From Lentinus brumalis (lineage: Eukaryota > Basidiomycota > Agaricomycetes > Polyporales > Polyporaceae), in NCBI GenBank assembly GCA_001792895.1, contig MARA01000030.1:310001-374000 (forward strand): a DNA stretch of 64,000 nucleotides, given 5' to 3'. Below are positions 24,501 through 35,479 of this stretch, in pieces (position 1 is the stretch's first letter; each line of letters opens with the position of its first letter). The notes under the pieces are model-generated. The model was not told the origin of the DNA and ran no database searches. It saw only the letters and a program-made list of their open reading frames with translations. Made by a program: the position numbers and the translations under genes.

Positions 24501-25106
24501 AGTCGCGGCTAAAAAGCATGAGAAATTTTGGGAATAGAGTAAGAACACGTTTGATGGTGCGCGTACCGGTGTCCACTCAAGCAGGTGTCGCTGTGCAGAC
24601 GGTAGAATGCTCGAGCGAGCTGGTCTCGGCGAGACTGGGTGGGGTTCGGTGCCGCGCCGACTGCGGGACGGCGGTGGCGTCGAGCTGATATATGACGCGC
24701 CGAGGGGTGGGCGGGGCAAATTCGGGGGCAGCAGGCAGCAACGAGCACCGCACACGAGCGTAGCAAGGCCGACGTCGGCGGGGCAGACTGCAGCTGGGAG
24801 GACGAGGTGAGGAGAGACGTAACGTGCAGGGCCAGCATCTCGATTGCCGTGCGAAATGCATCCGGATGAGGCAAGAGGATGTGAAGAGCGCCCCCGCATC
24901 AAAGCGCGAAAGTGGCGGGAAGAGGGTCGACGTGACGGGCATGGCGGTTCCAGTCTGTCAACCGTCCACAACAACTCCAACATGCGTCCCCTCAATAAAG
25001 CCGCAACCGTGGCCCTCCGCCGGCCTCCCCAGCGCCCTCTTTCCGCCTTCTTCTCCCCGTCATCCAGACGCTCTCCCCGACGACTCTCTCGCTGGACTCT
25101 TCCGCG
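21581..25106. other. 3.5-kb stretch without a recognised gene
   Basis: Both strands carry only short or low-similarity frames. No intron-exon chain, transposon ends or RNA gene was recognised. The last 300 bases before 25107 are C/T-rich and likely hold the promoter of the next gene. Confidence 0.5.
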
Positions 25107-26420
25107 ATGGCTGCTGCATTCGCCCCTCTGCCGTCGACCGCCTACACCGTGCCATCCCTCAAGTATTACTTCACCCCTGCAACGTTCAAAGAAGTCGGAC
25201 AGTCGCATTCCCGCCCGTCGTCCTCCTCGTCCAATTCAAGCTACGGCAACACCCCGTCTTCGAGCAACAGCACAACCTTTACGAGTCCTGCGTCCGACTT
25301 CGCGCTGTCTCCGAGCTCCGCGCTGTCGCCCTCCCAGGACAGTCGTCGTCTGAGTAGGCTGAACAGACCGCTACCGACCCCGCCTACTACTCCTCTGTCA
25401 TGTCGCGCGTCCCTCCCTCCGCGGCCCCTGCCGTGTCCTCCCCTTCACCGGGCGCAGTCGATCCAGCATCTCCGCAGGGACCCTCTTCCAGTACCACCTA
25501 CCTCTCGGTCCCAGACACCCCCTCTCGCCCCGATTGCGTCCACGTCAGCGCTGCCTCCACCCCCGGCAGAGGCCGGGCCCTCAACCCCAAGAAAGAACGC
25601 ATCTTGTGAGTCAACATGCACTATGCCATGCCGCGACCTCGTGCATGTCGCTGACCCAGGTCTCTCAGCAGCTTCCGCAGCTCGAACACCAGAGCGACCG
25701 TCCATCCGCCTCAATATCCCCACATCCCAGACGCCTTCACTGTCCCTGTCAGCCCCTCTGGCCACGGCCACGCCAATCCCGCTCTCCCCCATCGCGTTCA
25801 ACATCCCGGGGCCGCGCGACCTCCGCCGGCGGCGCGAGGAGGAGCTCGAGCGCCGCATGAAGGCCCTCGGCTTCGTCGAGTCGCCCCGCTCGCCGAAAGA
25901 GAACGCCGTGCCGGACGCAGCTGCAGAACCGTCGCCGTCGCCGTCACCGTCGCACGACCGCAAGTTCTCCATCTCGAGCGTGGAGACGGACGAAGACCGC
26001 GAAGTGGTGCTGCTCGTCGACCACGAGTCCGACGTCGAGGAGCTGGACCAGGAGCCCGAGCTGGAGCTGGAGCCGGAGCGGGAGAGACCCCCAACGCGGA
26101 GCCAGTCGCGCGCTGCGATGCTCACGCTGTTCTCGGACGACTCAGACGACTCGGACCGAGACGCCTCTGCACACCCGTACCGGCTCGCCCCCGTGTCCGA
26201 GTGCGCCGCCGAGACCCAGACACTCGCGTCGCGGGCGTCGGGCACTTCGCGGAGCCGGGCGAACGTGGACGTGGACGTGGAGGTCGAGGTGGTGACGAAG
26301 GAGGCGGTCGCGCGCACGAAGCGGCGCTTCAGCCGGAAGTGGATACGCGAGCGCAGGGGCAAGCGGTGGACGGAGCAGGACTTCTCGGAGATCATCGCGC
26401 AGCTGCGCAAGTTGCGGTGA
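25107..26420 (+). CDS. Ser/Pro-rich protein with conserved basic C-terminus, function unknown
   Basis: The frame is open for 437 codons. A 54-nt segment at 25606-25659 has a GTGAGT donor, a CTGAC branch-like site and a CAG acceptor, and is frame-neutral, so the mature protein may be 419 residues. Most of it is low complexity (Ser/Pro runs, then a Glu/Asp-rich stretch with ELELEPERE). Two segments look constrained: a helix with RRRREEELERRMKALGF, and the C-terminus FSRKWIRERRGKRW followed by DFSEIIAQLRKLR. I do not recognise a named domain. A nuclear or signalling scaffold would fit the composition, but that is a guess. Confidence 0.75.
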   Translation: MAAAFAPLPSTAYTVPSLKYYFTPATFKEVGQSHSRPSSSSSNSSYGNTPSSSNSTTFTSPASDFALSPSSALSPSQDSRRLSRLNRPLPTPPTTPLSCRASLPPRPLPCPPLHRAQSIQHLRRDPLPVPPTSRSQTPPLAPIASTSALPPPPAEAGPSTPRKNASCESTCTMPCRDLVHVADPGLSAASAARTPERPSIRLNIPTSQTPSLSLSAPLATATPIPLSPIAFNIPGPRDLRRRREEELERRMKALGFVESPRSPKENAVPDAAAEPSPSPSPSHDRKFSISSVETDEDREVVLLVDHESDVEELDQEPELELEPERERPPTRSQSRAAMLTLFSDDSDDSDRDASAHPYRLAPVSECAAETQTLASRASGTSRSRANVDVDVEVEVVTKEAVARTKRRFSRKWIRERRGKRWTEQDFSEIIAQLRKLR

Positions 26421-27597
26421 GAGGCCTCGCGCGTCGGGTGCTACGTGGTACGTCGTGCGGGCACTGGATTCTGCGTCGTTTGTTCGTGTGCTGACCGCTC
26501 GTCCGTGCGCACGCGTGTAGATGTGATGGTCAATTCCAATTCTGCTGCAGTCCCCTTCAACGTGTACTATACATATAACTTACATACGCATCATCTTCCT
26601 GACGCCCTGCCAGCCTGCTTTCTCGCTTTCGCGCCCTCTCGTCGCACGCATCTGGAACCACTCATTCTGTATATCATATTCTGTGCCATCCTCCCACTCG
26701 CTCGCCATCAGCCCCCCGTTCGTGCTCGCGTCACTGTACGTACATACATATATGCATAGCGGCCTCTAGCCTCTAGACGGGCACACGTTGTCCACTGCTA
26801 ATCCAATACTTACAGCGCCGTTGAGTATCGTACGAGTATTCGTACATGATCATTCCCGATTCCCCCGCCCCACCCCCGCTGCCCGGCTGAAACGCGGGAC
26901 ATCGCAGCAGTTGCGCCTTGCGAGGACCCGGGTATGCGCAGTTCAGGTGGAGTCAGACTTCTGGCCGCAACATGCAAGCCTACATCAATTGCATCCGATC
27001 GCGACGGCCTTCGAGCTAGTACGCGGGCGTTGTCCTCCGCTAGCTATGTAGTCGCTGCGGGGAGCGGTGACCGTTGGCCGTCTGGGTAGAGCCTAAGTAC
27101 GTCTGGGGACCGCTGTGCGTGCATGCCGTCTCCGGAGTCGGGGCGAGCTCCAGCTCCAGTTCGCAAGGCTGTGTCGCATCTACTGTTAGCTTGGGTCCTG
27201 CCGGCGACTTTGGACAACGGAGCTTACGACAGCGACACCTTGTATACGTGCTTGTGTCCAACTGCGCAGACTCGTTTGTCTTGGCTTGATTGGAGGCCCC
27301 AGGGCGATTGGGACTGCGCCATCATTGCAACGACGAAGACGAGGAGGCATGGGCTTGGCTGAAGGAGACGCGTCGCGTTGTGTGACGGGACGCGTCCTGA
27401 CGCGTCTCTGTCACGACGCGTCTGTCACGTGCTGGTGTTTCTCCAAGCGCCTTGGCTGCGATCGCGAAGTGCGAAGTGCGATGAGCTGCGTCTTCCCGTT
27501 TTGCACCGCTGCTTGTCTCTCTGCTCTGACTTGCAAGAAGCTTGGATACTTGAACACACATCAGGGTCTGTACTAGTACAGCGATATCTCCAACAAT
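26421..27597. other. intergenic, no gene seen
   Basis: About 1.2 kb between two plus-strand genes, with short frames only. A CTAGTACAG tract lies close to the ATG at 27598. Confidence 0.5.
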
Positions 27598-28098
27598 ATG
27601 TCGCCGCCGACGCACATCCCACTCGCGTACCGGCTGTTCTTCCTTTACATCGAGCCCGTCTCCGCCATCGTCGGCGCGTTCTACGCAGGCTGGCAGCCCG
27701 CGCAGTACCTCGCCTACCTCACTACATCTTCTGCACCATCTTCCACACCCTCGACTGGCCCCGATACGAGCACGACCATCGCGCTGCAGCAGCTCGCGAA
27801 CCTCTACGTCCTGTTCGCGATCAACGAGCACTTCGTCCTGTCCTCGACTGCGGCGCTCCGGACGTGGCGCGCGCTCCTGGCGGGGCTGCTCGTGGCGGAC
27901 TTTGGGCACCTGCTGACGATGGTGCCGATGGCAAGGGAGAGGGGGTACGGGGAGGTGTTTGGGCGGTTCTGGGCGTGGGACGCGATGTTGTGGGGGAGTG
28001 TGGGGTTCGTGTATGCGGGGGCGTCGATGAGGACTGCGTTCTTGCTTGGGATAGGGCTGGGAAAGTCCGAGCGCGGGGATGATGGGAAGAGTGATTGA
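27598..28098 (+). CDS. small multi-pass membrane protein (DUF7704-like)
   Basis: This single-exon gene encodes 166 residues. It begins with a short leader and then IPLAYRLFFLYIEPVSAIVGAFYAGWQP, a pattern I associate with a fungal family of small membrane proteins of unknown function (DUF7704; name from memory). About four hydrophobic segments follow (around residues 12-35, 70-90, 98-115 and 135-155), with a short charged tail. No catalytic motif is visible. The last codons, K-S-D-stop, lie in a segment that is tandemly duplicated just downstream. Confidence 0.8.
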   Translation: MSPPTHIPLAYRLFFLYIEPVSAIVGAFYAGWQPAQYLAYLTTSSAPSSTPSTGPDTSTTIALQQLANLYVLFAINEHFVLSSTAALRTWRALLAGLLVADFGHLLTMVPMARERGYGEVFGRFWAWDAMLWGSVGFVYAGASMRTAFLLGIGLGKSERGDDGKSD

Positions 28099-28320
28099 GG
28101 TACGTGTCATCCTCGATCGCACATCCCACCTATGTCGCTCTGCGGGGCATCGAGAACGACGTGCTGCTCGCTGACTGTGCGTTTACACCAGTGCTCTAAG
28201 GAAAGAGTGATTGAGGTATGTGCTCCCCTTCTCTCTAATTGCTTCCCTCACCTATGTCGTTCTGCGTGGCATCGGGAACGATATGTGCTGCTCGCTGACT
28301 GCGCATTTACACCACAGTCT
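28080..28320 (+). repeat. tandem duplication of the gene 3' end
   Basis: The segment from about 28083 to 28200 starts GGGAAGAGTGATTGAGGTA and includes the stop codon of the membrane-protein gene. It recurs with changes at about 28201-28320. Shared blocks include AGAGTGATTGAGGTA, CACCTATGTCG, GTGCTGCTCGCTGACTG and TTTACACCA. It is a direct tandem duplication of about 115-120 bp. Confidence 0.75.
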
Positions 28321-28649
28321 GCCGTAGCACAGTACATTCACGACTTCGATATTCCACAGCATCTCTCTGGTGCTGAACTGAAAACGTCAACATCTGTGTC
28401 ATCGAGCCGATGCTATGGTGAGAGCAAGGTGAGAGATCGCGAAGTCCAGCGTCCAGTACAACATAGCCGCACGGCAGGCATCCCAGCGTTTTGGACGGGA
28501 CAAAAAGGCATGCCCCAGGGCGAAGAATTGCCGCGCGAGGTTACTTTTGGCCGGTCGCGCCCTCAAACGGGACAAAAGGTAGCCTCGTGCGGCGTAAGTC
28601 TGTCGCCTTCTCGCCCTTTCGAAATGCGGGTATGCCTGCACTGCCGGGA

Positions 28650-30290
28650 AACATCCAGCTGAAACTCGCATCCCGCTCGCGAACCCCGATGGTGCGGCCT
28701 GCTTTCTATCAGACATGCGCCTTGCGAGTCAGGGTGCCGTGAGTGTCGGGCGCGAGAGTCAAGAATTGTGTTCCGTTCAGTCAAATTCGCTGGCGGTTCT
28801 GTGTCGCCTTGCTCTCTCCCGATCGCCAGTGGCCTCGTTCCCCGTGAGGCTTCACTCAGATACGTGATACGAACCTTGTCCTTGTCCGAACCTCCGTCGT
28901 GTCAGTGTCCCCGTGTCGCTCATATTCCATTTTCAACCTGGACGGAGGTCGGCACCTCACCGACCCGAAGCCAGAGGGAATTTGCTGATAACTTGTGGTG
29001 ACGGATAGGTGCTCCTCGATAATTGTTCGTGCGAACAACAGTATTCTGAGGTGCATCCAGAATGGAGCTATCATACAATCATGCTTCGTGCTTGACAGCC
29101 AACGAACGCGTGGCACACTGGTAGCTGTGTGTCGTCGCACACGCCATATGCGCCGCACGCTCGGGAAAGGTACAATCGAACATCCGGGAGCTTCATTCGC
29201 TGTCGACCGACTAATGGCCTCATACACTACGAGCTGACGGTGCGGCCATCTAACAGCCAGGTGCATGTCCGTGAGCAGACCATACATTCAACTTCAAGCA
29301 TGTTGTCAACTAATACGAACCGGTTCCGTACATGCGCTCCAGCCACGCAAGACTCGTGACTGCTCCTCCTCAAATATGAGTGCATACTATCTCTTGCGTT
29401 GCTTCGGACTACCGACCAGCCGTGTTCCAGGTCAGGGATCATATGGCGCATCTGACGCCGGACTGTCGCTTCAAGCTCTTCCTACTCTGGAGCGCTGATG
29501 AGGACGGCCTTGCTCCTTGTGAGAGGTCGATGCTAGTGGCTAGCAGCAAAGCATCAACATCTCTGTTGCGGGCGCCACGGTGAGTGATCGCCAAGTCAGT
29601 CCAACGGAGCCCTCAAACATCCAGCGAGGAGACTCGCATTTAGACGGCGAACCTCGATGCTGGGAGCTGCTTTCTATCAGACATACATATCCCGGCTTAC
29701 CCCCACACAGTGCACCATCCGCACTTCAAGCTTCCGAGTGTGGGCCCTGCTCTTCGCAGCCGCCAGCGTGAACAGCTGATCCCCGTGAGGCGCGGCAGAG
29801 GTACGTGGCACAAACTTTGTTCCTGTCTGAAATGGCGACAGCAGGTTGATACAGAGCGGACTTATCATAGTTTTACGCTTCGCGTCTTCCGGCGTGTGAG
29901 TGCGCGGATGCTATGTCCGTCGTCTTGTACTTATCAATGTCATGGGCCGTACGCCCGGGGAAGGCACAATCGAACATCCGGGTGCTTCATCCGCTGCCGT
30001 TCGATAACCTCAATCCGTACGAGCTGACCACGCGGCATACTGACAACAATGCTCGTATCCTTGACCAGCCTGCTTGGTGTCTTCTAGGGGGTTGAACTTC
30101 CGCCCCAAGGCTTGTGACTGCTCATCAGACTGACAGGTGAGTGTATACTGTCTCTTGCATTGCTTCGGAGTACTGATCACCTCTGTCGGAGGGTGTCTGT
30201 GGCGCATCTGGTGCTGGTCTATCATTCAAGCTGTTGCCACTCAGTACTCGTTCTCGGTATGCGCCCGAGAAAGCGCATCCTTATATGTGC
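28650..30290 (+). repeat. degenerate direct duplication, two units of 0.7-0.9 kb
   Basis: Unit 1 (about 28650-29500) and unit 2 (about 29605-30290) share a series of colinear blocks: ACATCCAGC, TGCTTTCTATCAGACAT, CCCCGTGAGGC, GGAAAGGTACAATCGAACAT (unit 1) against its close match at about 29960, ACGAGCTGAC, and TCTCTTGC(G/A)TTGCTTCGGA. A GTACGTG splice-donor-like site is conserved in both. No intact reading frame spans either unit, so this is a decayed gene pair or an old element; I do not recognise the protein. Confidence 0.65.
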
Positions 30291-30647
30291 GTATCTGACG
30301 TTCAGTGGAAAGCATCCAGAAGGCGACATGGTTTCGGGCACACACGGACTCCGCGATCGTAGCCGTGCGCTCCTAGGATCCCCCGTAAGCCCTCTGCTCC
30401 GTATCGCTTCCATGATCACACCCTCTCATGAAAGCCTCAGCAGGATACTCGCTGCTGCGTCGAAGCTTTGACCTCCGCTTGTGCCGGGAGTAGGAGTTGA
30501 GAGATAGCGGATGGTGTGGATACAGCGGTAACCTTATATTCCAGACTATCGACGTAGCGCGCTGCCTGTGGGACGTACATATACATCCTAACCAAGGTCG
30601 GTCAGAAGGTCGCTCGCTCTCTGTCCTCCAGTCGCACTTACCGTCCG

Positions 30648-32831
30648 ATGTCCACAGAAAAAGAGCTCGAATCGGGAGCTACGCCGAGCCTGGCTCCAGG
30701 ACCACAAGCCTGGGATCTGAGACGTGACGAACATGGAGACCTCGCGGCGGTCAAGCGTGCGGACAACGCACTGCTCGCAAAACTGGGCTATCGAAACGTG
30801 TTCAACCGCGATCTATCGGTCAGTCTGCAGTACCTCTCACAGACGACTCGGGTCGGTCCTGGCGGAACTGATTCTCAGAGCTATAGCTCCTTGAACTGAC
30901 CACGTTTGTATTCTCTGTCATGGGCACGTTGGGGGCAGTCTCGGTGGAGATGTCGTTTCCTCTTGTTGCCGGTGCGACTCTTCGAGCCCCGATACCGCAA
31001 ACACGAGCTGACGGCCATTGCACATAGGTGGCCATGTTGGTATGGTATTCGGGTGGATCATCCCATGCTTCTTCGCCATGACCGTCGCAGCGTCTCTCGC
31101 CGAGTTGACTTCAGCTATGCCGTGCGCACCTCGAAGACTTCGACGAGTTGCAGCTCGCTGACCCCTTGTGCAGGACTAGCGGAGGACTATACTACTTCTC
31201 GGCGAAGCTCGCCCCGTCCGGATGGGCACCACTCGCGAGCTGGATCACCGGGTGGGCCAACATCACCGGCCAAGTGGTCCTGATGGCGTCCATCGACTTC
31301 ACGCTGTACGCGCCGTTCACGTACCCTCAGGAACACGGCTGACTCTCCTCTTCTCTTCTCAGAGCGCAAACGATTGCGACTGCGGTCAATGTTGGTTCGG
31401 ACGGTGCGATTGTACTGGGTTCAGGACCGACGTTCGGCATCACGATGTTGATGCTCGTCTCGCACGGGATCGTATGCTCCACCGCTACCGCCTTACTCGC
31501 CCGTCTCAATGTCTATTATGCCATCTTCAACAGTAAGTCTCCAAACATACGGAGCAAGGTATAAGTTGACACCATATACAGTCGGCAGCACCGTCGCAGT
31601 CCTCGTCGCGCTCCTGGTCTGTAGTGGAGAGAACAGAGTGTCTACTACGACCGCGTTCACAAAGTTCGAGAACCACACAGGGTGGGCGAACAGTACGTGC
31701 AGCTGCAATCCAATGCCCAGGATGTCTGCGCTTACATGCAGCACCCGTCAGATGGCTTCGCCTTCCTGCTCTCATTCTATGCGCCCATGTGGACCTTCAC
31801 AGGCTGTAAGTGGAACCTCTCGAAGTGTACACCGCGCCTGACGTGTGCTCATGACCATATGCGCGTGCAGACGACGCGGCAGCTCACCTTTCCGAAGAGA
31901 CGACCGGCGCAGCACGCGTCGCACCAATCGCAATGGTGGCCGGGGTGGGCTTCACAGCAATATGCGGCTGGCTGCTCTTCATCGCCGCCTCATTCGCCAC
32001 CGCCTCCATTCCCGACGTCATCGCTGCAGACTTCCCGATGCCCATGGGCAAGATCTATCTCGACGTGCTCGGAAAGAAGGGCATGCTCACCGTCTGGAGC
32101 TGCGTCATCCTCGCGGGTTGGGTCGGAGGCGCGGCGCAGGGCATCGACGCGTCGCGCGTCGTGTTCGCCTTCGCGCGGGACAACGCGCTCCCGGGCTCGA
32201 GGTGGTGGAAGCAAGTCCATCCTCGTACACGCACGCCGGTGAACGCGGTGTGGCTCGTCATGAGCTCGTGCGCGGTCTTTTCTCTTGTGGGCTTCTCGGC
32301 GACCGCGCTCTCGTCGCTCGCTGGGTACGTCATCTTCCAAGATCTATAGGCCGGGGCCTGCGACTAAAATCTGTCGTCAGCGCATCAGTCATAGCACTGT
32401 ACATATCGTACATAACCCCGATCGTTTTGCGGGTCACATCTGGGCGGAAGACGTTTAAACCCGGACCGTTCTCGCTAGGGAGGTGGTCGATGGCCTCCGG
32501 GACCGTCGCCATAGCCTGGGTGAGTTTCTTCATGGTCCTCTTCATGTTCCCTCCTGGAGCTCATCCCACGGCCGAGACGATGAGTACGACCCTCTTTTTA
32601 ATCGACGTAGAACATCCTCTGACATCGCTTCCATGTTCAGACTACACCGTCGTCATCATCATGGGCGTGTTCGTCTTCGCATCGCTGTGGTGGATTATCT
32701 CGGCGCATAGGTGGTTCCGCGGACCGGTCCGCACTGTCGATGAGCAGGAACCATCTGGACTCGAAGAGAAGGAGAAGGAAGACACACAGATTGAGGAGCG
32801 CGAAGTCTCTCGGGAGAGCTCTGAGCAGTGA
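30648..32831 (+). CDS. Uga4-like permease 3
   Basis: This is an APC-superfamily transporter in about ten exons. It starts MSTEKELESG, with LGYRNVFNRDLS before helix 1, and then [75 protein letters not shown] and TSGRKTFKPGPFSLGRW. The tail is acidic (EEKEKEDTQIEEREVS). Exon phases match permease 5, which was resolved exon by exon. It is the most divergent copy around helix 2 (ELTTFVFSVMG). The substrate is not identifiable from sequence. Confidence 0.9.
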
Positions 32832-33042
32832 CTTATACTTCCGGGTTCTCAGATGAGATAGTCGCAAGTCGCTATACTGGATGAGAATTAAAAGGCCGCT
32901 GTGGCTGCCTCCCCCGAAAGCTTGTACTGTACACTTCATCCGTCAGTCGTGCCCTAGCTCATACACGACTCTTCTACATGCGAGATGCCAGGGGATCATG
33001 GGTCTGAGATGCAACCGTATGTCCGAGCCCGAGTCTCCTCTA

Positions 33043-34666
33043 TCATGCGCCGATCTTCGGAGACGACTCAACAGGTCCTTCTTCCCCTTCCGAAGAGTTC
33101 TCATCGCCACAGTGACAAAACTCATCCTCAGAGTCGCCGGTCTGCTCATCCTCAATTGTCACACCAGCCATCGCCTGCTCAACGCCCAGGTCCGACTCAA
33201 GGTTCTTTTCTTCTTCCTCGTCCTCATCCTCATCCTCGCTATCCTCGTAGCTTCCAGCCGGCCCCCAGCCGGCTGCCCGGCCCATAAGCCGCACATTATG
33301 CCTCACAGAAGTCAAGTGCTCCGTGACCAGCGCCCGATACGCCTTCGACCGCCTCTCCTTCTCGTCACTCAACTTGCTCCTCGCCTCAACGCACTTCGCG
33401 CGCGCGGCCGCCGCCCGCAGGAACGCCTCCCGCTCCGCTTCCGTCCCATGCTCGGCCAAGAACGCATCGAGTCGTTGCTCGTCGAGCGGCGGGTCGCCGA
33501 TGAACACGAACCCGGGGGTCTGCGGGACAGGCAGCTCCGGCATTGGGGGATGTCGCGCTCGAGCACAACGTTCGACTGAAGCCCGGGCGTGCGCATTGGG
33601 TTCAGGAATGGCGGCAGGGGCTGGTCGGTGCCGAGGACGGTCGCCCGGAACCGCTCGATCAAACTCTGGTCGTCTTTGGCGTTCCCAGTCGTGATGAACC
33701 CCGGGGAGGCACGTCAGGAGGCAGGCTGGCGACAAACTCTTTGGAGAAGGTCGGACGCGCGCCGGCCGAGCGCGGCACGTCGTGTGGCGGGTTGCGTCTG
33801 CCGTATGCGACCCAGTCCCAGTCGCCTTCCGTCCGGGCGCGCTCCCACTCGTATTCGCCCGTGGGCTCCATGAGGGCCCGGTTTCCTGATGGGCGGGGTG
33901 TGTCAGTGCGAGACAGTCCGAGACGTGAAGTCGACGACTTACCGAGGCCGCCACTGTGAAACCACCAGCCATTGTCGTGAAGCTTCCGTCGGTTCTCGAC
34001 TTCGTAGTGCTTCCCCTCTTTCAGCAGGTCGCACTCGCCTCGATGATAGGCAGGCTTCCAATCGTCCTTCTGACACTGGGAGAGCGGTCAGATCAGAGAT
34101 CAAAGACGTACCCCAACACGAATGCGCTCTACGTCATCTCACCGTGGCGACTGTGGCGGGACTGACTCGACACGAGTACTCACCTTTGCAGAGCAATACC
34201 ACCTGCTCTTGCACCCACTACACCGCAGGAAGCGCGGCCCAAGTTGCGTCTCCCACCGGCCACACCGCGCACACGCGTACATGAGCTCCTCGTCGGGCAC
34301 CTGTACCTCTACGAGCGCGCACAAGCCGAATGGGTGGTCTTCAGGGTACTCCTCTACCACCCTGATGGGCGCACGTCCCTCGCTGTCGCGCATGCGGGTC
34401 AAGTCATTCATGGCTTTCTCCCCAAAGGTGCCTCCGACGGCGAACAAGTGGCGGCCAGCGGCGGAGAGCGCACCGACTGAGCTCGGGTCGCCGGGGATTA
34501 TGGTGTTGAGGCATCGGGCGATGCGGATCATGGGTATGCCTTCGGGGCGGGGAACGACGAGGAACCATGAGGCGTGGCTGCGTCCGATGGCGGCGCCGGA
34601 CTTGTCGTTGCCGGGGAAGAAGAACTCTCGGAATGGGACAGGAGTAGAGGTGGGCGTAGAGGTCAT
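33043..34666 (-). pseudogene. MYND-finger protein 3 with two single-base frameshifts
   Basis: The N-terminal domain (IGRSHASWFLV, CLNTIIPGD, LFAVGGTFGEK) and the MYND finger (CARCGRWE, CSGCKSRWYCSAK, CQKDDW, HRGEC) are intact. The third exon begins MEPTGEYEWE. Two one-base losses follow. One is in the C run at 33699-33702, just after PPDVPP, where the frame must shift to read GFITTGN. The other is in the G run at 33545-33549, at DIPPMPELP. After both, the normal C-terminus with GFVFIGDPPLDEQRL and an acidic tail reads to the stop at 33043. Both lesions are in homopolymers, so sequencing error is possible. Closest to MYND protein 2. Confidence 0.8.
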
Positions 34667-35479
34667 CGTGGTCAAGATTCAAGGATCAAGACACAACAAT
34701 TGAGAGCTGGATGGGCGCAGGGTCGCGCCCGGTATGCGCGTCGAACACAAAGCGTCGTTGTTAACTTACTCGAAAGTCTGACCCGTGAGAGATTCGCAAA
34801 GGTGGCTTTGCCCAAGTTTCATGACTCCCGAGAAGATGCGGTAGTAGATGATGCTTCAAGCTTCAGAATTGAGCTCGACGCGGTTGACCTTGGAGGAGGT
34901 GGAAGACAAGATGCAGTGGGCTCTGTAGACATGCACCGGTCGTCGGCCCGGTCCTCCGCTGCCGCCTTGTCGCCAACTTGCTGTGAACGCTACCTCTGGT
35001 CCAGCGATATACTCCCACAATCATCGTCTACTGCGCCTACTGGGAGAGTAAGTATGGACAACGTCGGGAGGGAGTTGAGTTACAAGGTAGGTAGGACGAG
35101 GCTGTTGATTCTCGAGCATCTAGGTACTCTGAGGGGCGAGGAGCTACAGGCTGGCAAGCGGGCCTACACTCAGGGACTATGTTGAGGGACGAGTTCCTCT
35201 TCGTCGGGAAGATTTGCGCTAAGCTACTGTTCCTGCTTATCCCCGCTCATACAACTGAATTGAGGCCAATTGATTCACAATGGCAAATGATAGTGCATGA
35301 TGTCCATCTTTATCAGAACTGACGGTCAAGACCAGGATGGGCGTGCAGTTACAATTCGACGAGCAAGAAGTGGTTTGTTGGAGAATACACACATCCTCAG
35401 AAAGATTGAGTTGACCATCAAGTCGCCTGTAAGAAGTGTCTGCGTCGAATGTATGAATCTTCACTCCAGGGTGCACAGA
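34667..35479. other. intergenic, no gene seen
   Basis: About 0.8 kb between two minus-strand MYND genes. It should hold the promoter of MYND protein 3 and the 3' flank of MYND protein 4. No exon or repeat was recognised. Confidence 0.5.

Noticed and set aside
25445..26410. Long Ser/Arg-rich frame antisense to the Ser/Pro-rich gene
   Set aside because: It is a complementary-strand shadow of a GC-rich low-complexity gene, without independent domain content.
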